This document shows, piece after piece, positions 8,128 to 17,393 of a stretch of 43,336 nucleotides of DNA. Made by a program: the position numbers and the translations under genes. The notes beneath the pieces are model-generated. The model was not told where the DNA came from and did no database searches. It worked only from the letters and a program-made list of their open reading frames with translations. Source of the stretch: Deltaproteobacteria bacterium (lineage in GTDB: Bacteria > Myxococcota_A > UBA9160 > UBA4427); contig JAFDEK010000020.1 of assembly GCA_019310385.1 (NCBI GenBank), forward strand, positions 1 to 43,336, given 5' to 3'. Each line of letters starts with the position of its first letter. Positions within the stretch are counted from its first letter, which is position 1.

Positions 8128-8925
8128 TCAGGAACCCGAGAAATCGGGCTCCCGACCTTCGAGAAAGGCCGCGATTCCCTCGGCGAAGTCGCCTGAGCCC
8201 GTGCAGGCGCCCTGGTAGACCGCCTCCTTGTCGAGAGCCTCTGCGAAGGAGAGGGAGGAGGATGCGTCAAGGGACTCCTTGATGAGCGAGAGGGCCAGCG
8301 GGGCCTGGCGGGCCAGGCGTCCGGCGCGCTCGCGGACCTCGTCCGCGGCGCTCTCCGCTTCGAAGACCGCGTTCACGAGCCCGAGATCCTCGGCGTCTTC
8401 GGCCGACACCCAGTCGCCGAAGAAGGCCAGCTCCTTGGCGCGGCGCAGCCCTACCGTGCGCGGCAGCACCCAGCTGCCACCGCAGTCGAGGGACAGGGCG
8501 CGGCGTATGAAGATCTGGGAGAAACGTGCGCCACGGGCCGCATAGACGAGGTCGCAGCAGAGGGCGAGGTTGGCGCCCGCGCCGGCCGCGACCCCCTCCA
8601 CCAGGGCCAGCGTGGGCTTGGGGAGGCGATGCAGGGCCAGCGCGGCCGCACCGACGCGATCCCGGATCAGCGCCACCGGGCTCTGCCGCGGATCCCAGCT
8701 CTCCGCGGGCGCGGCGCCCGAGAGGTCGGCGCCCGAGGAGAAGTTGCCGCCGGCGCCGCGCAGCACCAGCACCCGGGCCTCGGGGTCGGTTGCCATCGCG
8801 TCGATGACGCGCCGCAGCTCGTCGAAGATCTCGAGGGTGAGGGCATTCTTCTTGTCGGGGCGGTCGAAGGTCACGTTCACCACCGCACCCTCGCGCTCTA
8901 CCCGCAGCCCGCTTTCCTTCGACAT
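8128..8925 (-). CDS. Enoyl-CoA hydratase/isomerase (crotonase) family protein
   Basis: This 265-residue protein shows the crotonase pattern. NVTFDRPDKKNAL opens it, GNFSSGADL forms part of the CoA/oxyanion region, and KPTLALVEGVAAGAGANLALCCDLVYAA gives the second oxyanion-hole strand. LSLDCGGSWVLPRTVG follows. The Asp in LDCGG sits where hydratases usually have the second catalytic Glu, which is common in isomerases and other non-hydratase members. The ATG at 8925 is preceded by AAGGGAGA. It is divergent from the acyl-CoA synthetase with 74 bp between starts, so the two are likely controlled together for acyl-CoA metabolism. Confidence 0.88.
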   Translation of the reverse strand: MSKESGLRVEREGAVVNVTFDRPDKKNALTLEIFDELRRVIDAMATDPEARVLVLRGAGGNFSSGADLSGAAPAESWDPRQSPVALIRDRVGAAALALHRLPKPTLALVEGVAAGAGANLALCCDLVYAARGARFSQIFIRRALSLDCGGSWVLPRTVGLRRAKELAFFGDWVSAEDAEDLGLVNAVFEAESAADEVRERAGRLARQAPLALSLIKESLDASSSLSFAEALDKEAVYQGACTGSGDFAEGIAAFLEGREPDFSGS

Positions 8926-8963
8926 CGCCCATCTCCCTTGTTTCTGCTCTCGTCTTTCGTGGA

Positions 8964-8999
8964 TTGGTGCCGCCCGCCCAGTGTCCGTAGAATAGTGCG
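8964..8999 (+). promoter_or_regulatory. Candidate promoter giving a leaderless acyl-CoA synthetase mRNA
   Basis: TAGAAT at 8988-8993 is a good -10 box (5 of 6). TTGGTG at 8964-8969 could be the -35 box with an 18-bp spacer. Transcription would start near 9000, which is the A of the ATG. No Shine-Dalgarno sequence precedes that ATG, which agrees with a leaderless transcript. Confidence 0.35.
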
Positions 9000-10484
9000 A
9001 TGGCGACCCTGCTGACCAACCCCGAAATCCTCACGGGCGGCGCCCGCTTCGCAAACGCCCTCGACAGCGCCGGCCTCGGCCGCCGGGCCAGCGTGGCGGT
9101 GCTGCTGCATAATACCTCCGAGTTCCTCTGGGCCTACCGCGGCAGCGTGTGGTCGGGACGGCGCTTTACGCCGCTTAGCTGGCGCTGGAGCCCGGAGGAG
9201 GTGCGCTACGTGGTCGAAGACTGCGAGGCCGACGCCTTCGTGGTCGACGCGCGCTGCGCCGAGGCGGCCCTCGCCGCGGCCTCGCTGGTGCCCGAGTCGG
9301 CGCGCTTCTGCGTGGGCGGAGAGATCCCGGGCTTCCGTCCCTGGCAAGAGGTCGAGGCCGAGCCCTGCGAGCCCCTCGCCCCCCCGCTGGCCGGCGAGTG
9401 CATGCTCTACACCTCGGGCACCACCGGTCGACCCAAGGGCGTGCAGCGCGGCCAGCTGCCGGAGGGCCCACCTCCGAGCCTCTTCGGTCGCGCCGGCATG
9501 GCGATGCTCCAGGCCTTTCTGCCCGAGGGAGACCGTGACAGCGCACACCTGGTGGCGACGCCCCTCTACCACGCCGGCCCCTGCACCTACGCGGACGGCG
9601 CCGCGCTGCTCGGCGCGGACCTCGTGCTGATGGAGCACTTCGACGCCGAGGAGTTCCTGAAGCTGGTGGAGCAGTACCGCGTGACTTCCACCTTCATGGT
9701 TCCGACCCAGTTCGTGCGCCTGCTGCACCTGCCCGCCGCGGTGCGTGAGCGCTACGACACCTCCTCGCTTCGTCTCGTGTGTCACGGCGCCGCTCCCGTG
9801 GCGCTGGAGACCAAGCGACAGATGATCGATTGGCTGGGCCCCGTGCTCTTCGAGTTCTATGGCGGCACGGAAGGCGGCGGGTGCATGATCAGCTCCCAGG
9901 AGTGGCTGGCGCACCCCGGCTCAGTGGGTCGCCCGCGTCCGGGCGTCGAGGTGCACATCCTGGGCGACGACGGCGAGCCCCTGCCCGCCGGCCGGGAGGG
10001 CGGCGTCTTCTTCAACCTCGAGGCGTCCCCCTTCGACTACAAGGGCGACCCGGACAAGACCCAGGAGGGCCGGATCGGGAATCTCTTCACCATGGGTGAC
10101 ATCGGTCGGGTCGACGACGAGGGCTACCTCTACCTGTGCGATCGCAGCGCGGACGTCATCCTCTCCGGGGGCGTCAACATCTACCCCGCCCAGATCGAAT
10201 CGGTGCTCCTCGAGCTCCCCTTCGTGGCCGATTGCTGCGTGGTGGGGGTGCCGGATGACGAGTGGGGCGAGGCGGTGCGCGCCCTGGTGCAGCTGGAGCC
10301 CGGGGCGAGCGCGGCTGGCGACCCCGAGGCGCGGATTATCGAGCACTGCCGCGCGCGCCTCTCGGGCCATCAGGTCCCGCGCGTGGTGGAGCTGCGCGAT
10401 TCGCTTCCCCGCACCGAGACCGGAAAGCTCCTGCGGCGGCAGGCGCGCGATCCATTCTGGGAGGGCCGGGACCGGCGCATCTGA
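9000..10484 (+). CDS. AMP-forming acyl-CoA synthetase
   Basis: This 494-residue ANL-superfamily enzyme activates a carboxylic acid with ATP and CoA. The P-loop-like motif YTSGTTGRPKG lies near residue 137, and FYGGTEGGG near residue 285 is the adenylate-binding segment. GDIGRVDDEGYLYLCDR near 365 contains the hinge aspartates, followed by DVILSGGVNIYPAQIE. LPRTETGKLLRR near the C-terminus supplies the catalytic lysine. The N-terminal part is slightly short but complete. The substrate is unknown; short or cyclic acids are as likely as fatty acids. The neighbouring crotonase, CoA-transferases and MmgE/PrpD support an acyl-CoA catabolic setting. Confidence 0.92.
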   Translation: MATLLTNPEILTGGARFANALDSAGLGRRASVAVLLHNTSEFLWAYRGSVWSGRRFTPLSWRWSPEEVRYVVEDCEADAFVVDARCAEAALAAASLVPESARFCVGGEIPGFRPWQEVEAEPCEPLAPPLAGECMLYTSGTTGRPKGVQRGQLPEGPPPSLFGRAGMAMLQAFLPEGDRDSAHLVATPLYHAGPCTYADGAALLGADLVLMEHFDAEEFLKLVEQYRVTSTFMVPTQFVRLLHLPAAVRERYDTSSLRLVCHGAAPVALETKRQMIDWLGPVLFEFYGGTEGGGCMISSQEWLAHPGSVGRPRPGVEVHILGDDGEPLPAGREGGVFFNLEASPFDYKGDPDKTQEGRIGNLFTMGDIGRVDDEGYLYLCDRSADVILSGGVNIYPAQIESVLLELPFVADCCVVGVPDDEWGEAVRALVQLEPGASAAGDPEARIIEHCRARLSGHQVPRVVELRDSLPRTETGKLLRRQARDPFWEGRDRRI

Positions 10485-10512
10485 GGCCTCGACGGGGGGT
10501 ATCGCCAGCACC

Positions 10513-11958
10513 CTAGGGCAGCGGTAGATCGCTCGAGACCTTCTCCACCCGGTCCAGGGTTCGGATCCGCTCGACGAGCGCGCGAATCTGCGACCGATCC
10601 ATCAGGTGGCCGCAGAAGCTCTCGAACTTCTCCTCGACCCGCTCCCAGGTCGCGCGCGTCTCCGGCGTCCATGGATCCCCGTCGGCGTACTCGCTCTCGC
10701 AGTGGAACTCGCGGCCCTTCGCCCGAACGCGCATGGAGGCGGGGGTCTTGCGGAAGCGGCGGATTCGGGACTCGCGAAAGGCCCGCCTCACGTCGTCCCG
10801 GGCCGACTCGTCCTCGAGGGTGACGATCCGGCTCGCAAGGTCCCAGACCAGCGGGTCCTTCAGGTTCTCCTCTGCGTACCACTGCGGACCGGGCGTGCGC
10901 CCCAGCGCCGCAAGCGCCATCACGTAGGGGATGTTGAAGGCCCCGTTGAGCGGTGCGCGATGATCGCAGGCGATCGTAGTGGCGGGGGATCGGAAGAAAC
11001 GCAGCGCGTAGCCCATCGGGTGCACGCCGATCTCGATCTTCTCGATGTCCTTCGCCTCGAGACCTTCCTCGTGCATCAGCCGCCGCAGCATGTCGATCGG
11101 GCCGGCCGTGTAGCGGCAGGAGGGGTAGTACTTGATGCAGGTCTCCAGGATCCACCATTTCTCGCCGAGCTCATCGAGCATGAGCTCGTGATCGGTCTCG
11201 AGACAGCCCTGGGCGCGAACGAAGCCATCGCCATCGAGGCAATTCTGATCGCCCACGTAGCCTTGCTCCGCCAGCGCGAGCGCCATCATTCCCGCCTGCG
11301 CCACACCGGGATAGTTGGCGTACTTGAAGGAAAGGTGCTCCGTGCGCTCGGTCATCGTATTCACGGTGGGAGTCGGCGCCATCCAGGCGGCCAGTCCCAT
11401 GAGGTTGCGGACCTGTTCACGATCGAGGTCCCCCCGCACGGCGGCGGCACTGGCCGCCGTCCCCAGGGCCGCGAATCCCATGCCTTGCACTGGCGACCAG
11501 CGAAAGGAGCCGTCTTCGGCCTCTCCCATCACGATGGACGCGAGGTTGAGCCGCGCGTTCACGTCGAAGCCCACCGCCGTCCCGAGGATCAGATCCCGGC
11601 CGGATCTATCCTGGCGCTGGGCTTCGGCGAGGGCGCCGGCCACGTTGAAGGCGGCGAAGTGGCTGGAGGTGAAGAAGGTGTCGTCGGCGTCGAGGAGATT
11701 CATGATCTCGGCGTTCGCCATGGCGGCGTGCACCGCGGGTACGCGCTGGCTCAGTCCGAAGACGGTCGCCTCCGCCGGCCCTCCGAGCTGCTTCACGACC
11801 TCGTGCATCATTGCGGAGCGTTCGAGTCCGCCCGCCGCGATGCCACAGAGAATCGTGTCCAGGATCACCAGCTTCGTGTAGTCCACGACCTCCGGAGTGA
11901 GGTCCGCGAATTGGGTGTCGTGCACGAAATCCGCCAGTCGCGTCGTAACATCAGTCAC
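10513..11958 (-). CDS. MmgE/PrpD family protein (2-methylcitrate dehydratase-like)
   Basis: This 481-residue protein has the family pattern: LVILDTILCGIAAGG near the N-terminus, AAMANAEIMNLLDADDTF, then the helical core with AVGFDVNARL and GAFNIPYVMALAAL in the second domain. Relatives dehydrate 2-methylcitrate or decarboxylate cis-aconitate, and many have unknown activity. The start is GTG at 11958 behind GAGGAGGGATTGGAG, a strong ribosome site. It lies 81 bp downstream of the CoA-transferase fusion in the same direction and probably shares its transcript. Linking it to CoA-ester metabolism rather than to the propionate pathway is inference: no prpB or prpC homologue is near. Confidence 0.9.
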   Translation of the reverse strand: MTDVTTRLADFVHDTQFADLTPEVVDYTKLVILDTILCGIAAGGLERSAMMHEVVKQLGGPAEATVFGLSQRVPAVHAAMANAEIMNLLDADDTFFTSSHFAAFNVAGALAEAQRQDRSGRDLILGTAVGFDVNARLNLASIVMGEAEDGSFRWSPVQGMGFAALGTAASAAAVRGDLDREQVRNLMGLAAWMAPTPTVNTMTERTEHLSFKYANYPGVAQAGMMALALAEQGYVGDQNCLDGDGFVRAQGCLETDHELMLDELGEKWWILETCIKYYPSCRYTAGPIDMLRRLMHEEGLEAKDIEKIEIGVHPMGYALRFFRSPATTIACDHRAPLNGAFNIPYVMALAALGRTPGPQWYAEENLKDPLVWDLASRIVTLEDESARDDVRRAFRESRIRRFRKTPASMRVRAKGREFHCESEYADGDPWTPETRATWERVEEKFESFCGHLMDRSQIRALVERIRTLDRVEKVSSDLPLP

Positions 11959-12039
11959 GCTCCAATCCCTCCTCTTTCGAGTGGCGCGTTGCGCACCCTC
12001 CCTCGAAACGAATCGCAGGCTTCCGGGCGACGGTCGGGA

Positions 12040-14487
12040 TTACATGAAGGCCGGCCGCTCCCCGATCACTTTCTTCTCTCGCAGCTCATCGATCTCCTCG
12101 TCCGTGAGGCCGAGCTCGTCGCGCAGGATCTCTTCGTTGTGCTCGCCCAGCAGGGGCGGCGCTAATCGGCGCAGGGCCCGGGGCAATCCCGAGAAGCTCA
12201 TGGGCAAGCCCGGGTAGCGAAGGCGACCGACGAGGGCGTGCTCCATCTCCTGGAAGAAGCCGCGATCCTCGAGCTGTGGGTTGGGCCACAGACAATGGGT
12301 ATTGATGCACTCGTGGGCCGGGACGCCGGCGGAGACCAGCGTTTCGGCGGCCTCGCGGCGGGTGCGCGCAGAGGTCCAGACGCGCAGCTGCTCGTCGATC
12401 CGGTCGTGGGCCGCGCGACGCCCGCCCGCGGAGGACAGCGCGGGGTCGCGGGCCCATTCCGGATCACCCAGGGCCGAGCGCAGCGCCTCCCATTGCGCGT
12501 CGGTCGCCACGGCGATGGCCACGTGGCCCGGGCTCGCGTCCATCTCGTCCCGATCCGCGCAGGCGTAGACGCCCTGGGGTGCGGCGTGGGGCCCCCGGTT
12601 CTGCTGTCGCTCGAGGAAGGCTCCGTAGGCGGACCACTCGATCATCTGCTCGGCCGCGATGTTGATGGCGGGCTCCATCAGCGGAACCTCGACGAGCTGG
12701 CCCTCGCCACTCCGCCGTCGCTCCTCGAGTGCGAGTCCCACCGCGAACACGGCGTGCATGCCACCCAGGGGATCGCACGCGCCGCGCACGACGAGCGGCA
12801 GGTCGTCGTAGCCCGTGAGCCAGGCGAGCCCGCTCACCTGCTCGATGCTCATCGCGAAACCGACACGGTCGCGCCAGGGCCCGTTGAGGCCGAAGGAGGG
12901 CATGCGGACCAGGACGGCCCGTGGATTCAGTGCGTGAACCGTCTCCCAATCGAGGCCCCAGTTCTCGAGGACGCGCGGGGAGAAGTTCTCCGCGACGATG
13001 TCGGCCGTCTCTACGAGGCGCCGGAGCAGCGCCATTCCCGCTTCCGATTCGAGATCCAGGGTCACGCCGCGCTTGCTCGAGTTGCACCCGTGGTAGATCG
13101 GATTGAACTCCCACATGGTTTCGTTGCGCACCGATCCGGCGAAGCGCATCGCATCCGGTCGCTGGATGGACTCCACCTTGATCACGTCGGCGCCGAGATC
13201 CGCCAGGAAGCTCGTGGCGATGGGCCCGGCCCAGAAGGCGGTCAGATCCAGCACGCGAAGGCCCTCGAAGGGGAGCGGGCCCCCGCCTTCCGGCTCGAGA
13301 GGAGCCCGGCGCCCCTCTTCAGCCTCCAGCTCCTGCGTGTGTTCGCCGAGGCGAGGGGCCGGACGCAGCTCGGGCTTCTGCTCCCGAGAGCCCAGGCGGT
13401 AGGGCGGGCGAGGCTGCTGAAAGCCTGCCGGATTCCGGATGAAGACCTCCCGCTCGAGGAGGTGATCCATCTCCAGCAGGGTGCGGCCGTTGCCCAGGGG
13501 ATTGACCGGAATGCGCGCCAGGCTCATCACCTCGATGATTTCCTCGGTGGTGTGCTCCTTCGTGTAGCCGTGGATGATCCGGTGGATGAAATCGAGGTGC
13601 GCCATACGCATCTTCGCGTCGTAGAAGCGATCGTCCTCGGCGACCTCCGGGTGGCCGATGAGTGCGCAGAAGTCCTTCCACTGCTGTCCCGTGATCGTGC
13701 ACAGGCCGACCCACCCGTCCTTGGTGGGCTCGATGGAGGGGGTTTCGATGCCTTGGGGCAGCGGCCCCTCGAAGAACTGGGAGTTCAGGTCGTGATAGAT
13801 CGTCATGGACAGGCAGAGGCATTCGAACATGGATAGATCGACGTGCTGCCCCTGGCCCGTGCGCCGCGCCGACAGCCAGGCCGAGAGCGCGCCGACAGCT
13901 GCATAGCTCCCCGGGATCCACTCACCGATCCTCCCGCCGGCGCCGACGGGTCCGCGGGCGGGGAGGCCCCGATTCGCGGTGGAGCCCGTCGCTGCCTGCA
14001 GGGTGAACTCGGTGGCGGGTCGATGGGCCCAGGGGCCTTTCCCTCCCCAGGGACTGATGGATACCAGGGAGCAGGCGGGGTTGCGGTCGTGGATGGCTTC
14101 CCACCCGACGCCCAGCTCCGCCGCTCCACCCGGCCCGAAGCTCTCGATCACCAGGTCGGCGCCGCCGACGAGATCCAGGACGAGCTCGGCCGCGGACCCG
14201 GCGCTCCAGTCTGCGAGCACGCTTCGCTTGCCAGCGTTCAGGTAGTGGAAGAGGGCGCCGTCCTCACCTTGGGCGAGTCGCTGGCCCGAGGCGGTCCAGC
14301 GGCGAAGAGGGTCGCCGGTGGGCGGCTCGACCTTCACGACATCGGCCCCCGCGTCCGCGAAGAGCTTGCTCGCGTAGGGACCGGTGATCTCGGTGGAGAG
14401 ATCGATCAGGCGGAGCCCCGCGAGAGGCCCCCTGTTCTTCGATGTGTTCTTCGATGTGTTCTTCGGTCCGCTGCTCGCTCCGGCCAT
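12040..14487 (-). CDS. Double-domain CaiB/BaiF (class III) CoA-transferase
   Basis: This 815-residue protein is two class III CoA-transferase units in one chain. Unit 1 starts near residue 22 with LAGLRLIDLSTEITGPYASKLFADAGADVVKVEPP. Unit 2 starts about 400 residues later with FEGLRVLDLTAFWAGPIATSFLADLGADVIKVES. Single-unit enzymes act as interlocked dimers that move CoA between acids, so the fusion could be an obligate pseudo-dimer. By eye both units carry Glu in the motif where formyl-CoA transferase has catalytic Asp (SMFE, PLME); an alignment is needed. The start at 14487 (MAGASSG) is preferred over an upstream ATG at 14523. A 12-bp tandem repeat encodes TSKNTSKN near the N-terminus. MmgE/PrpD follows. 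Confidence 0.9.
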   Translation of the reverse strand: MAGASSGPKNTSKNTSKNRGPLAGLRLIDLSTEITGPYASKLFADAGADVVKVEPPTGDPLRRWTASGQRLAQGEDGALFHYLNAGKRSVLADWSAGSAAELVLDLVGGADLVIESFGPGGAAELGVGWEAIHDRNPACSLVSISPWGGKGPWAHRPATEFTLQAATGSTANRGLPARGPVGAGGRIGEWIPGSYAAVGALSAWLSARRTGQGQHVDLSMFECLCLSMTIYHDLNSQFFEGPLPQGIETPSIEPTKDGWVGLCTITGQQWKDFCALIGHPEVAEDDRFYDAKMRMAHLDFIHRIIHGYTKEHTTEEIIEVMSLARIPVNPLGNGRTLLEMDHLLEREVFIRNPAGFQQPRPPYRLGSREQKPELRPAPRLGEHTQELEAEEGRRAPLEPEGGGPLPFEGLRVLDLTAFWAGPIATSFLADLGADVIKVESIQRPDAMRFAGSVRNETMWEFNPIYHGCNSSKRGVTLDLESEAGMALLRRLVETADIVAENFSPRVLENWGLDWETVHALNPRAVLVRMPSFGLNGPWRDRVGFAMSIEQVSGLAWLTGYDDLPLVVRGACDPLGGMHAVFAVGLALEERRRSGEGQLVEVPLMEPAINIAAEQMIEWSAYGAFLERQQNRGPHAAPQGVYACADRDEMDASPGHVAIAVATDAQWEALRSALGDPEWARDPALSSAGGRRAAHDRIDEQLRVWTSARTRREAAETLVSAGVPAHECINTHCLWPNPQLEDRGFFQEMEHALVGRLRYPGLPMSFSGLPRALRRLAPPLLGEHNEEILRDELGLTDEEIDELREKKVIGERPAFM
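14433..14466 (-). repeat. 12-bp tandem repeat inside the CoA-transferase N-terminus
   Basis: The unit TGTTCTTCGATG occurs at 14433-14444 and 14445-14456, with a partial copy at 14457-14466. In the gene's reading direction it gives KNTSKNTSKN in a non-conserved tail before the first domain, keeping the frame. Confidence 0.8.
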
Positions 14488-14591
14488 GGCCGCCACCGCC
14501 TGTGGGTCCTGTCTACAGTACATACGCCAATTCGGCCGCGGCGGTCAAGATCGAGCCAGCCATGCACACGCCGCGCCAATCGCTAGCCAGC

Positions 14592-17393
14592 TCACTCCCC
14601 GACCGGCCGCCCCTCCGCGTCGATCACCTGCGCCTCCCCCAGCCCGAGGGCCCGCACCTCGTCCCCGATCTTCTCCAGATCGCCCACGACCACCCAGGTA
14701 AGGGCATCCGGCCGCAGTAGACCCCGCCCGGCCTGCTCCGCCTGGGCGCGGTCGACGGCGCGCAGTGCCTCGGGATAGCGCTGCCAGTAGTCGTCGGGAA
14801 AGCCGAAGCGTACGATGGAGGAGACCGAGCCCGCCACGGCCTTGGAGGTCTCCCAGCGGCCGGGCAGCGAGAGGGTCTTGCGGTCCTTGGCGTGGGCCAC
14901 CTCGTCCTGGGTCGGCGGGTGGGGGCCGGCGATCCCGGCCAGCTCCTGCTGGATCTCCGCCAGGGCGGGAGCGGTCTTGTCGGTCTGCACCGAGGAGTAC
15001 ACGATGAAGGGACGCTGGCCCCGGGCGTCGTAGAGGAAGCTGTGGGCGCCGTAGGACCAGTGCTTGTCTTCGCGCAGGTTCATGTTGATGCGCGAGGTGA
15101 AGCTCCCGCCGAGGATCTCGTTCAGGATCTGCAGCGCGGCCTCTTCGGGGTTGGCTTTGGGAGGCGCGAGGTGGCCGGCGAAGACCACCGACTGGGGCGC
15201 GCCGGGGCGGTCGATGAGATAGACCCGGGAGCGCGGCTGCGCGGCGACCCGGGCCAGCTCCTTGTCGGGAACGGGGCCGGGGCTCCAGCTGCCGAAGAGG
15301 CTCTCGAGCTTGGGGACGATCTCGGCGAGGGTGGTGTCGCCGACGACGACCAGGGTGGCGTTGTCGGGCTTGAACCAGCTCGCGTGGAAGGCGCGCAAAT
15401 CGGCGGCCGTGAGCTTCGCCACGCTCTCCTCTTCGCCGCTACCGGTGAAGGGCACCCCGTAGGCGTGATCCTCGCCGTAGAGCAGAGGCGGAAAGACTCG
15501 CAGCGCCATCTTCATGGGGGTCGCCTTCTCGCGCTGGATCTGCGCCAGCTGCTGGGTTCGCAGGCGCTCGACGTCCTCCTCCGCGAAGGCGGGCTCGAGG
15601 ATGAGGTCGGCGTAGAGCTCGAGGGAGGGGTCGAGGTACTCGCGCAGGACGGACATACGCACCGAGGACATGTCGAGGCTCGAGCCCGCGGAGAACTCCG
15701 CGCCCAGGCGGGCCAGACTCTCGCCGATTTCCAGGGCCGAGCGGCTTCGGGTTCCCTGGTCGAGCATGTCGAGAGCCAGGGTCGCGGTGCCCGGGACGCC
15801 GACCCTACCGGCCTCGAGCGGAGTCTGGCGGTCGGCCGCGTAGCCGGCGTCGACCAGCAGGTTGAAATCGACGACGGGCACGGCATCGCGCCGGGCGAGC
15901 ACGACCTCGAGGCCACCCGACAGCGTGGCGCGCTCGAGGGTCGGGAACTCGACGGCCGGCGGCGCCCCGGACGCGGGGAGCTTGCTGCGGTCGACGCCAT
16001 CGGGCTTGCTCGCATATTCGGGAAAGGGCCGGACCTCGAGGGCATACACACCGTCGTGCAGCCAGCGCTGGGCCGCCGCCTGCAGATCCTCCTCGCTGGC
16101 TGCGGCTACGCGGGCCAGGCTCTCGCGATAGGCGTCGGGGCGGCCCGCGTAGACCTGGCTCCGCGCGAGGACGTCGGACTTGCCCCCGAAGCCGCCGATG
16201 CGCTCGACGCCGCGGATGAAGTCGGCCCGGTAGCGCATCCTGGCGCGGGCCAGCTCGTCGCGGCTCGGCCCCTCCGCGCGCAGGCGCGCCATCTCCTCGT
16301 CGATGGCGCGCTCCACCTCCGCGAGGTCTCCGCCGGGCTTCACGGTCGCCCACACGACGAAGAGCCCGCCCAGCTCGCGCAGCCACGCGAAGGCGGCAAT
16401 GTCGGTGGCGCTGCGGTCTTGGTAGACGAGGCGCCGATAGAGGCGCGAGCTCTTGCCATCGGCCAGGACGTTGCTCACCAGGTCCAGGTAGTCGCCGTCC
16501 GCGCTCCCGACTTCCGGGATGTTCCACACCTTGACGATGCGCGCCTGGGGTACGCGGTCCTGGATCACCTGGCGCTTCTCCGCCTGGCGCTCGGCGATCC
16601 AGCGCTTCCGATGGCTCACGGGCGGGCCGGAGGGAATGTCGCCGAAGTAGGCCTCCACTTTTTCGCGCACCGCCGCGGCTTCGACGTCGCCGGCCACGAC
16701 GATCACCGCGTTGGCGGCGCCGTAGTAGCCGCGGAACCACTCCTTTACGTCCTCGAGGCTTGCGGCGTCGAGGTCTTCCATGGAGCCGATGGTGGGCCAC
16801 GAGTAGGGGTGGCCTTCGGGATAGGCGTTCTCGTCGATGAAGTCGAAGACCCGCCCGTAGGGCTGGTTGTCGCCCTGGCGCTTCTCGTTCTGCACCACGC
16901 CGCGCTGTTCGTCGAGGCGTTCCTGGTCGATGGCGCCGAGCAGGTGCCCCATGCGATCGGACTCCATCCACAGGGCCAGGTCGAGAGAGGAGCTGGGGAC
17001 GTTCTGGAAGTAGTTGGTGCGATCGGCATTGGTCGTGCCGTTCATGTCCGTGGCGCCGACCCCCTCGAAGGGGCCGAAGTAGTCGTCATTGAAGTTTTCG
17101 CTGCCGTTGAACATCAGGTGCTCGAAGAGGTGGGCGAAGCCCGTCTTGCCCGGCTTCTCGTTCTTCGAGCCCACGTGGTACCAGACATTGACCGCGACGA
17201 TGGGGGCCTTGTGGTCTTCGTGGACGATGAGTGTGAGGCCGTTGTCGAGGACGTACTGCGTGAAGGCGATCTCGGGCTCGCCCGCGGCCTCGCTGGGCGG
17301 CGCGCTTCCGCGGGTCGCGCAGCCGCTGAGAAGGCCGCTGATCAGGAGGGGGGCGAGCAGGAGGAGCATCGTTTGCTGCATGATTCGCTTCAT
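14592..17393 (-). CDS. M16 (insulinase/pitrilysin) family metallopeptidase, two-half lipoprotein
   Basis: This 933-residue zinc peptidase is a lipoprotein: the signal ends LLISGLLSGC with the lipidated Cys25. The inverted zinc motif HLFEH is at residues 88-92 (His88, Glu91 base, His92), and the third ligand is expected in the DENAYPEGHPY region about 75 residues on. A second M16 half from about residue 510 (LERATLSGGLEVVLARRDAVPVVDF) lacks HxxEH, as usual for the inactive half of fused enzymes. The frame is open further upstream, but the ATG at 17393 has AAGGACGAGA ahead and begins the signal peptide. The protein is probably tethered in the periplasm and degrades peptides or small proteins. 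Confidence 0.93.
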   Translation of the reverse strand: MKRIMQQTMLLLLAPLLISGLLSGCATRGSAPPSEAAGEPEIAFTQYVLDNGLTLIVHEDHKAPIVAVNVWYHVGSKNEKPGKTGFAHLFEHLMFNGSENFNDDYFGPFEGVGATDMNGTTNADRTNYFQNVPSSSLDLALWMESDRMGHLLGAIDQERLDEQRGVVQNEKRQGDNQPYGRVFDFIDENAYPEGHPYSWPTIGSMEDLDAASLEDVKEWFRGYYGAANAVIVVAGDVEAAAVREKVEAYFGDIPSGPPVSHRKRWIAERQAEKRQVIQDRVPQARIVKVWNIPEVGSADGDYLDLVSNVLADGKSSRLYRRLVYQDRSATDIAAFAWLRELGGLFVVWATVKPGGDLAEVERAIDEEMARLRAEGPSRDELARARMRYRADFIRGVERIGGFGGKSDVLARSQVYAGRPDAYRESLARVAAASEEDLQAAAQRWLHDGVYALEVRPFPEYASKPDGVDRSKLPASGAPPAVEFPTLERATLSGGLEVVLARRDAVPVVDFNLLVDAGYAADRQTPLEAGRVGVPGTATLALDMLDQGTRSRSALEIGESLARLGAEFSAGSSLDMSSVRMSVLREYLDPSLELYADLILEPAFAEEDVERLRTQQLAQIQREKATPMKMALRVFPPLLYGEDHAYGVPFTGSGEEESVAKLTAADLRAFHASWFKPDNATLVVVGDTTLAEIVPKLESLFGSWSPGPVPDKELARVAAQPRSRVYLIDRPGAPQSVVFAGHLAPPKANPEEAALQILNEILGGSFTSRINMNLREDKHWSYGAHSFLYDARGQRPFIVYSSVQTDKTAPALAEIQQELAGIAGPHPPTQDEVAHAKDRKTLSLPGRWETSKAVAGSVSSIVRFGFPDDYWQRYPEALRAVDRAQAEQAGRGLLRPDALTWVVVGDLEKIGDEVRALGLGEAQVIDAEGRPVGE

